DNA of 23,973 nucleotides, taken from positions 1 through 23,973 of IMG/VR virus record IMGVR_UViG_3300037344_000020; one strand, 5' to 3'. The first letter of the stretch is position 1, and the number at the start of each line of letters is the position of its first letter. Source of the stretch: a virus. The translations under genes and the position numbers were made by a program. Positions 19,841 to 23,973 of this stretch are shown piece after piece. The notes beneath the pieces are model-generated. The model was not told the DNA's origin. It ran no database searches and saw nothing but the letters and a program-made list of their open reading frames with translations.

Positions 19841-20374
19841 TTAGAAGTCCATGTCTGAGTCGTCGCCAACCATGTCAGCATCTACAGCTTGGTTGTCGGC
19901 AACTTTGTTTACTTTGAACTCTGTAGGAGCAAAGCCACCTTGCTTTGGTACAGGCTTGTACTCGTTAAGCGTGGTCACCTGTACGCCCATCAGCATAGAG
20001 GCAATACCGTCCTTGCCGTTCATGTTGTAGTCATACTGGAATACAGACAAGTTGGCGATAGAACCGTTGCCGATAGTAGCAGGGTCTACGGCTGACAAAT
20101 CGCCGCCTACAACGTTTACAGGTTGCATATCGGAACCATCACGCTTCTTAGATTTCTTCTTTAAGTTAGCGCGGTAGAATACACCATCGTCGTTCTCGTC
20201 TGGAGTAACGCGAAGGTTCTGTTCTTTCCAGCCTTTAGCAACAGCTTTGTCTTTAGTACGAATCTGAACTTCCCATGTTGGGAAATCTTTGTCGAAGCGA
20301 GAGTTAGGGTTTGCTGGGTCAAGCTTAGCAAAGAAAAGTTCAACGTTAGACAGAATGATTGTGTTGTTAGCCAT
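19841..20374 (-). CDS. Single-stranded DNA-binding protein, T7 gp2.5-like
   Basis: 177 residues. The overall form follows gp2.5-like SSBs: an OB-type domain with ELFFAKLDPANPNSRF near the N-terminus, a middle with basic loop LKKKSKKRDGS, and a strongly acidic tail that ends in an aromatic residue (DMVGDDSDMDF). In T7, that tail with its last Phe contacts polymerase and helicase. The protein is expected to coat single-stranded DNA at the fork. It lies alone between promoter copy B and a terminator, which fits a need for high expression. AGGAAGAAATTATC precedes ATG. Confidence 0.85.
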   Translation of the reverse strand: MANNTIILSNVELFFAKLDPANPNSRFDKDFPTWEVQIRTKDKAVAKGWKEQNLRVTPDENDDGVFYRANLKKKSKKRDGSDMQPVNVVGGDLSAVDPATIGNGSIANLSVFQYDYNMNGKDGIASMLMGVQVTTLNEYKPVPKQGGFAPTEFKVNKVADNQAVDADMVGDDSDMDF

Positions 20375-20436
20375 GATAATTTCTTCCTTTTGGGATGTGA
20401 TTGGGATTTGTATTGTGTGTGTTTGGACTAGTATTA

Positions 20437-20470
20437 GTCATTATTCCGCCCTATTTTGGGCCTTATTTTA
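20437..20470 (-). promoter_or_regulatory. Candidate phage RNA polymerase promoter, copy B
   Basis: Bases 20437-20461 are identical to 11088-11112. On the minus strand AAAATAAGGCCCAAAATA runs into GGGCGGAATAATGAC. The copy starts in the last base pairs of the 72-residue gene and precedes SSB with a leader of about 78 nt from the GGG. It lies shortly after the RNA polymerase gene, as the first middle promoter would. Confidence 0.6.
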
Positions 20471-20686
20471 ATCGACGAAATTCCACTCGCCAAGGTCTTC
20501 CATGTAGAGTTCTGCGTAGAATTCGTCGTCAGTCATAGGGTGAACCATGACCTTGATTACCTCTACTACACCATCGGCATCGTAGTCGAGACCAATGATT
20601 TTCACAGTATCGATAGTATCGTCGAACTGCACCTTACGGTAAGACTTAGGCAAAGGCGAAGTCGGAGTTGATGATTTCTGAGACAT
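20468..20686 (-). CDS. Small acidic protein overlapping RNA polymerase end
   Basis: 72 residues starting MSQKSSTPTSPLPKSYRKVQ. Its N-terminus is polar and basic, the rest acidic with two strands (TVKIIGLDYDADGVVEVIKV). AAAGGAAACTTAG before the start and a 41-nt overlap with the 3' end of the RNA polymerase gene support a real gene. No family recognised. Co-expression with the polymerase suggests an early role; an RNA polymerase modulator would be a guess. Confidence 0.7.
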   Translation of the reverse strand: MSQKSSTPTSPLPKSYRKVQFDDTIDTVKIIGLDYDADGVVEVIKVMVHPMTDDEFYAELYMEDLGEWNFVD

Positions 20687-22889
20687 CTAAGTTTCCTTTA
20701 GTTGGGATTAAGTGTGTTGCGTCCATCTGTTTAAAGATGTGTTCAAGGGGGTTCATGTCGTATAGCTCTACAAAGTGCCTACGCACATCATAGAACGCCT
20801 TGCCCATATTACCAGCGTGACAACCAAAAGAGTCATGCACAACAGTAACTGGGTAGTCTGTATCGTGGATAAACATAGACAAATGTACTGCGTCTAGGCT
20901 ATGGACGATATTAGGGGGTGCTGACTGGGTTTGCTTATCTTTGTTTAAGGTAGCGTTTTCCCATAGAGTAAACTCTAGTTCCATACGAGTACCGTTATGA
21001 GACAGCTTGACAGTCTTTGTAACACCTTTACGATAGGCATGAACAAAAGGTAAACCTGTAATTATCTGGCGGAATGTAATGGGTTTGCCTGTAAAGACTT
21101 CACCCTGCTCATCGTGCCATTCACGGTTATTCTCGTGTTCACCCAAGGACTCAAACATGCGCAGCATCTTGGCTGGCCCTTCAAGTTCTCTATAGCAAGT
21201 CTCGTAAATCATGTCGCCAAGATAGGCAGACCAAGACTTGTGCTTATCTCTTAAGTAAGTAGATATGTCACGGGTGTCATCGTGTACCTGTTCTACCATA
21301 CCGTATTTAACAGCACCGTAGCCTAGCGTCATAACAGGGCGCTTAACAGTCTTGCGCCATGTCTTTGGGTTCTTGATGTTGTGCCAGTATAGTGGTGCAA
21401 ACTTCTTCAAGGCGTCTCTCCTAGCATTACCGAAAGCAGAACGCCTTTGGATGGCTTGAGAGAACAACTCTGAGCGAGAGTTAACGGAGTGCTTGTTTAC
21501 TGCTTGTTCTAGCTCAACGAAACCGTCGTATAGCTCTTTGAAGGTTTCAGCAGCCCCGTCTTCTTCTAAAAGCCTCTCCGAGTCAACCTTAACTTGACTA
21601 ATCACTTTATTTGCAATAAACATGTATACATCGCCCGGAAGGTCTTGTGGGACTAAATTCACCAGTGGTGCTACAAGTTCATCTTTAGACATAGCAACCA
21701 AGTGCTGAACTCCGTTGTTAGAACCGTCGATATAGATAGGCAAACAAGAAGGAAAGTCTTCTGTGCTGTTGCCTTTTCCAACCCAGTCTTGTAGTAGTTT
21801 TAGTTCGTTACAACAAGCAAGGAAACAGAAAGGTTTGTCTGCCTCCATCCAGTCATCATTAATTAGTGGATTGTTAACATAACTTACAATCTTATCAAAG
21901 TTATCCTGAACCCACGAAGCCCTGTCGTCAAGAGAAACTTTATCGTTTCCCCACATGTTAGCTGTGTGTACTGATAGCCAGTAGAAACCTTCATCGCCTA
22001 GAGGTACAGGGGTGTCGAGGAGTAGAAGCCCCTTGGCGTTGTCTGAAGATTGTTCATGTAGAAACGCAGTATTTGGGTATATGCGACCACGAAAATCAAC
22101 ATTATAAAGATGATAGAAAACATTGTCAAGGTTCCTTTCTGCTAACTTTTCGATAGCTCTCGCCTCTATCTCTAATGATGCCCTCTTGGTGGGGTCTACC
22201 TCTTTTCTAAACTTAAAAGGGGTTTTATTAGAGGTCAGGAATGTGCATTTCTTAAAGACATTAAAAACGAAAGGGTTGATACTCCATGCTGTCTTGTTTA
22301 GCTTGTTTAAAGTTTCGATTAAGTACTCAGTACCTCCTTGTTTACAAGCGGCAACAGCATCTTCGTGGGGGGCTTTCTTGATAAGCGGATAACCACTCTC
22401 ATGGTAGAACTTACCAACCACCCAGTCGGCGGGGGCTGTAAGGGTTGGGAACATTTCTGTACTGTCTTCTGCAATAGACTCCATAATACTGTTTAGTGCT
22501 TCGGCGTCTTTGACACGAACATGGTAGGATGAGTGTTTGCTTAGTTTTCCGTTCTTCTTCTTTTTACGCTTCTTAATAAGTGATACGATGTCGATGTCTA
22601 CATAAGTTAGGAATATAAACCAACCAAGATGGATTGCGTCTACTTCGTTAAACCTTAGTTTGTATTTTCTGTTTATACTATTACCAACCGACACTAGTAT
22701 GTTTGTTAGTTCAGACATAACCTCAATCTTGGTTAGGATGTGTCCGTAAGTAAAGCTTATCATTTCCTGTGGGTCTTTATCAAACAGAGGCCACGCTTTA
22801 TTACGCTTATCGGGTTTTTCTCCTTTTAAGTCCATAAGATAAACTTGTCGTTCTTTGATATTGTCACACATAGTTCCCATTGTATTCAT
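20646..22889 (-). CDS. T7-like single-subunit RNA polymerase
   Basis: 747 residues. It transcribes phage genes from phage promoters without host factors. Motif A YIDGSNNGVQHL has Asp388 (T7 Asp537); motif B KRPVMTLGYGAVKYG has Lys516 and Tyr524 (T7 Lys631, Tyr639); motif C VVHDSFG has Asp686 (T7 Asp812). The end, SDFAFA, is the same as T7. It is shorter than T7 RNAP (883), mainly in the N-terminal region that contacts the promoter and opens DNA, so promoter use may differ. AAAAGGAATGACTA precedes ATG. It follows a 20-residue hydrophobic peptide and a terminator, and the repeated promoter-like motif starts just after it. Confidence 0.95.
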   Translation of the reverse strand: MNTMGTMCDNIKERQVYLMDLKGEKPDKRNKAWPLFDKDPQEMISFTYGHILTKIEVMSELTNILVSVGNSINRKYKLRFNEVDAIHLGWFIFLTYVDIDIVSLIKKRKKKKNGKLSKHSSYHVRVKDAEALNSIMESIAEDSTEMFPTLTAPADWVVGKFYHESGYPLIKKAPHEDAVAACKQGGTEYLIETLNKLNKTAWSINPFVFNVFKKCTFLTSNKTPFKFRKEVDPTKRASLEIEARAIEKLAERNLDNVFYHLYNVDFRGRIYPNTAFLHEQSSDNAKGLLLLDTPVPLGDEGFYWLSVHTANMWGNDKVSLDDRASWVQDNFDKIVSYVNNPLINDDWMEADKPFCFLACCNELKLLQDWVGKGNSTEDFPSCLPIYIDGSNNGVQHLVAMSKDELVAPLVNLVPQDLPGDVYMFIANKVISQVKVDSERLLEEDGAAETFKELYDGFVELEQAVNKHSVNSRSELFSQAIQRRSAFGNARRDALKKFAPLYWHNIKNPKTWRKTVKRPVMTLGYGAVKYGMVEQVHDDTRDISTYLRDKHKSWSAYLGDMIYETCYRELEGPAKMLRMFESLGEHENNREWHDEQGEVFTGKPITFRQIITGLPFVHAYRKGVTKTVKLSHNGTRMELEFTLWENATLNKDKQTQSAPPNIVHSLDAVHLSMFIHDTDYPVTVVHDSFGCHAGNMGKAFYDVRRHFVELYDMNPLEHIFKQMDATHLIPTKGNLDVSEIINSDFAFA

Positions 22890-22956
22890 TAGTCATTCCT
22901 TTTAGTTGTGGACTTAGTAAATTAATACTCCACGTTGTTAAGGATAGTATGACACT

Positions 22957-23019
22957 TTAGCTTTCTTTGATAACACCCATCGCTAGACAGATGATAACAA
23001 TGATAACAAAAAGAGTCAT
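22957..23019 (-). CDS. 20-residue hydrophobic peptide
   Basis: A possible micro-gene before RNA polymerase: ATG 23019, stop at 22957. The peptide is almost only a membrane helix (MTLFVIIVIICLAMGVIKES). A strong site GGGAGAACTATTA, similar to that of three genes at 19303-19779, lies before the start. It follows the UUCG terminator directly. Chance is possible at this length; the binding site is the main support. Confidence 0.45.
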   Translation of the reverse strand: MTLFVIIVIICLAMGVIKES

Positions 23020-23033
23020 TAATAGTTCTCCCG

Positions 23034-23084
23034 AAAAAAAAATATGTTGATAAAATGCCCCACCACCCCGAAGGGCAGCAGGGC
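23034..23084 (-). terminator. Strong terminator with UUCG tetraloop
   Basis: On the minus strand GCCCTGCTGCCC (23084-23073) pairs fully with GGGTGGTGGGGC (23068-23057), counting four G-U pairs, around TTCG. A C(UUCG)G loop is extra stable in RNA. ATTTT follows at once and nine T residues end at 23034. It sits 11 nt after the 112-residue gene and separates it from the RNA polymerase unit. Confidence 0.85.
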
Positions 23085-23095
23085 TGTTGTTTGTT

Positions 23096-23434
23096 TTAAA
23101 TAGCGGTCACACGGCCCTTACGAGCACACAGTCCCGCCATAGAGCGATAGTTCTTGCAAGCAGGTGTGTAATTAACACGGAACCCGCCGTCCTTAGATAC
23201 ACGAGTGACAGTCTTTGTTTTAGAGTTGAACACCATCATGCTTTTCTCTGTGTCATGAACCGCAACAATCCCACCAGAAGTCGGGGTAGTTACGATGCGA
23301 GCAACATGCTCATTAAAGCGAGGGGTAGTTGGGGTGTAAGTGTAAACGCGTGGCTCTTTGAACCATACCTGAACTACGTTTTCGCCGTCGAAAGTGTAAC
23401 CGCTTGATGCTGTTGTGCGTGAAATGTTAGCCAT
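23096..23434 (-). CDS. Hypothetical beta-rich protein
   Basis: 112 residues starting MANISRTTASSGYTFDGENV. Thr/Val-rich with alternating strands (VVQVWFKEPRVYTYTPTTPR, IVAVHDTEKSMMVFNSKTKT) and a basic C-terminus (MAGLCARKGRVTAI). No motif recognised. TTGGAGAATATCAC before ATG. It is the last gene before the UUCG terminator; its leader has a potential hairpin (GCCC/GGGC within GTGT/ACAC, about 23472-23504), perhaps an mRNA-processing site. Early expression is likely from its location upstream of the RNA polymerase. Confidence 0.75.
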   Translation of the reverse strand: MANISRTTASSGYTFDGENVVQVWFKEPRVYTYTPTTPRFNEHVARIVTTPTSGGIVAVHDTEKSMMVFNSKTKTVTRVSKDGGFRVNYTPACKNYRSMAGLCARKGRVTAI

Positions 23435-23509
23435 GTGATATTCTCCAATTGGGGTTTACGGACGTTAGTGTCCTATGATGCGGCCCACATGGGGCTACAC
23501 TTTAAGATA

Positions 23510-23638
23510 TTAATCGTTCTTGACATCTTCGTAGGTGTGACCCCACTTAGCATCAATTGCTTTTACAAGTTCTTTAAAGGAAATCTCCTTAAGGAACTCA
23601 GGTGATTTGCGGTAAGCTTTCATTTCAACAGGGGTCAT
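23510..23638 (-). CDS. 42-residue small protein
   Basis: A short gene starting at ATG 23638 with AAAGGACACATA upstream, 20 nt after the DUF1127 stop. It begins MTPVEMKAYRKSPEFLKEIS and ends HTYEDVKND. Charged, mainly helical. No family recognised. Nothing else fills this gap. Confidence 0.6.
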   Translation of the reverse strand: MTPVEMKAYRKSPEFLKEISFKELVKAIDAKWGHTYEDVKND

Positions 23639-23657
23639 TATGTGTCCTTTCAAGACT

Positions 23658-23849
23658 TTACTTGTTGTTAGTATCACGCACAGTGCGATGGATGTCGATT
23701 AAGCCGCGAGCAACTGTTTCGATACTCTCACGGCGGATACCGATGTCATGCAGGTCAGCATCAGACAGCTTGTGCAGTTCAGTGATAGTGTTGTTAATGT
23801 TACGACGGCGACGCAGGGCTTCTGCGATAGTGGTAATCATGTTAGTCAT
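23658..23849 (-). CDS. DUF1127-family small protein
   Basis: 63 residues. The C-terminal part ELHKLSDADLHDIGIRRESI (about 24-43) fits the DUF1127 (YjiS-like) signature, L-x-x-L-sD-x-x-L-x-DIGI-x-R. An Arg-rich N-terminal part (ALRRRRNINNTI) precedes it, as in bacterial members. Some bacterial DUF1127 proteins bind RNA and affect phosphate and carbon metabolism; their role in phage is not known. It is among the earliest genes in the window. The ATG overlaps the upstream Ala-rich gene's stop (ATGA), with AAGGAAACAAA as binding site. Confidence 0.8.
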   Translation of the reverse strand: MTNMITTIAEALRRRRNINNTITELHKLSDADLHDIGIRRESIETVARGLIDIHRTVRDTNNK

Positions 23850-23973
23850 TTTGTTTCCTTTTTCAGTTCAGCTTCATAAGCCTCGTAAGCAGCATCAGCA
23901 TCACGAGCAGCATCCCAAGCAGCAGCCCAAGAAGCATCACGAGCAGCATCCCAAGCAGCAGCATCACAAGCAG
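23846..23973 (-). CDS. Ala-rich repeat protein, 5' end beyond window edge
   Basis: Only the last 41 full codons are visible. They repeat a four-residue unit DAA(W/R): AWDAARDASWAAAWDAARDA, then AYEAYEAELKKETK and stop. The end is nearly that of the copy at 13371-13520 (YEAELKKETNK), so this is a distant member of the MTKLEELKAA family about 10 kb away. Long GCT/GAT codon repeats are visible in DNA. Its start lies outside the window. Confidence 0.75.
   Translation of the reverse strand, partial: ACDAAAWDAARDASWAAAWDAARDADAAYEAYEAELKKETK

Noticed and set aside
1-23973. tRNA genes and integrase or lysogeny genes
   Set aside because: I saw no cloverleaf-like segment in the gaps and no integrase, repressor or attachment-site pattern; the gaps are too short for most tRNAs. 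A dedicated tRNA scan was not possible.

Overview
This window is part of a lytic tailed-phage genome of the T7-like (podovirus) type. Every gene I can support lies on the minus strand, so the natural reading direction is from the right edge (23973) to the left edge (1). The genes are tightly packed, with many ATGA stop/start overlaps. A single-subunit T7-type RNA polymerase, family A DNA polymerase, T7 gp4-like primase-helicase, FEN-type exonuclease and gp2.5-like SSB identify the replication/transcription module. The vitamin-B12-dependent ribonucleotide reductase, SbmA/BacA-type transporter and DUF1127 protein fit a phage of a marine or aquatic proteobacterium (gamma or alpha). The host cannot be fixed from sequence alone.

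Layout in transcription order. (1) 23973-22957, early small genes: the end of an Ala-rich repeat protein, a DUF1127 protein, two unknowns, a strong terminator with a UUCG loop, and a 20-residue hydrophobic peptide. (2) 22889-20468: RNA polymerase and a small overlapping gene. (3) A candidate phage promoter (20437-20470) feeding SSB, closed by an intrinsic terminator (19798-19829). (4) 19779-16476: small genes, an HNH nuclease, a nucleoside deoxyribosyltransferase-like enzyme and a DUF3310 protein. (5) 16441-11123: DNA polymerase, an endonuclease VII-like protein, a cluster of Ala-rich paralogues, a tandem-repeat protein, MazG and dCMP deaminase. (6) A second promoter copy (11088-11120), then exonuclease, a SegE-like GIY-YIG nuclease, primase-helicase, a second endonuclease VII-like protein, an HNH nuclease and class II RNR. 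(7) 4424-951, accessory module: a secreted ClpP-like protein, an SbmA-like transporter, a cytoplasmic ClpP-like protease, a 45-residue membrane peptide, small acidic proteins, glutaredoxin and an AT-hook protein, ended by a long terminator (845-923). (8) A third promoter copy (783-810) that starts a new unit with two small membrane proteins, the last running off the left edge. This is where late genes would be expected.

The most unusual feature is the cassette at 4424-2064. A protein with a signal peptide and a ClpP/crotonase-like fold, a clear homologue of the SbmA/BacA inner-membrane peptide transporter, and an intact Ser-His-Asp ClpP-like protease sit next to each other and are partly translationally coupled. 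Together they could process periplasmic peptides, move them inward and digest them, or protect the infected cell from peptides or rival phages. This role is an inference. Other points of interest are the three-copy promoter motif, the Ala-rich paralogue array with an apparent loss-of-stop fusion, the altered motif A of the DNA polymerase, and about ten small genes, most of them missed by a 60-codon cutoff.
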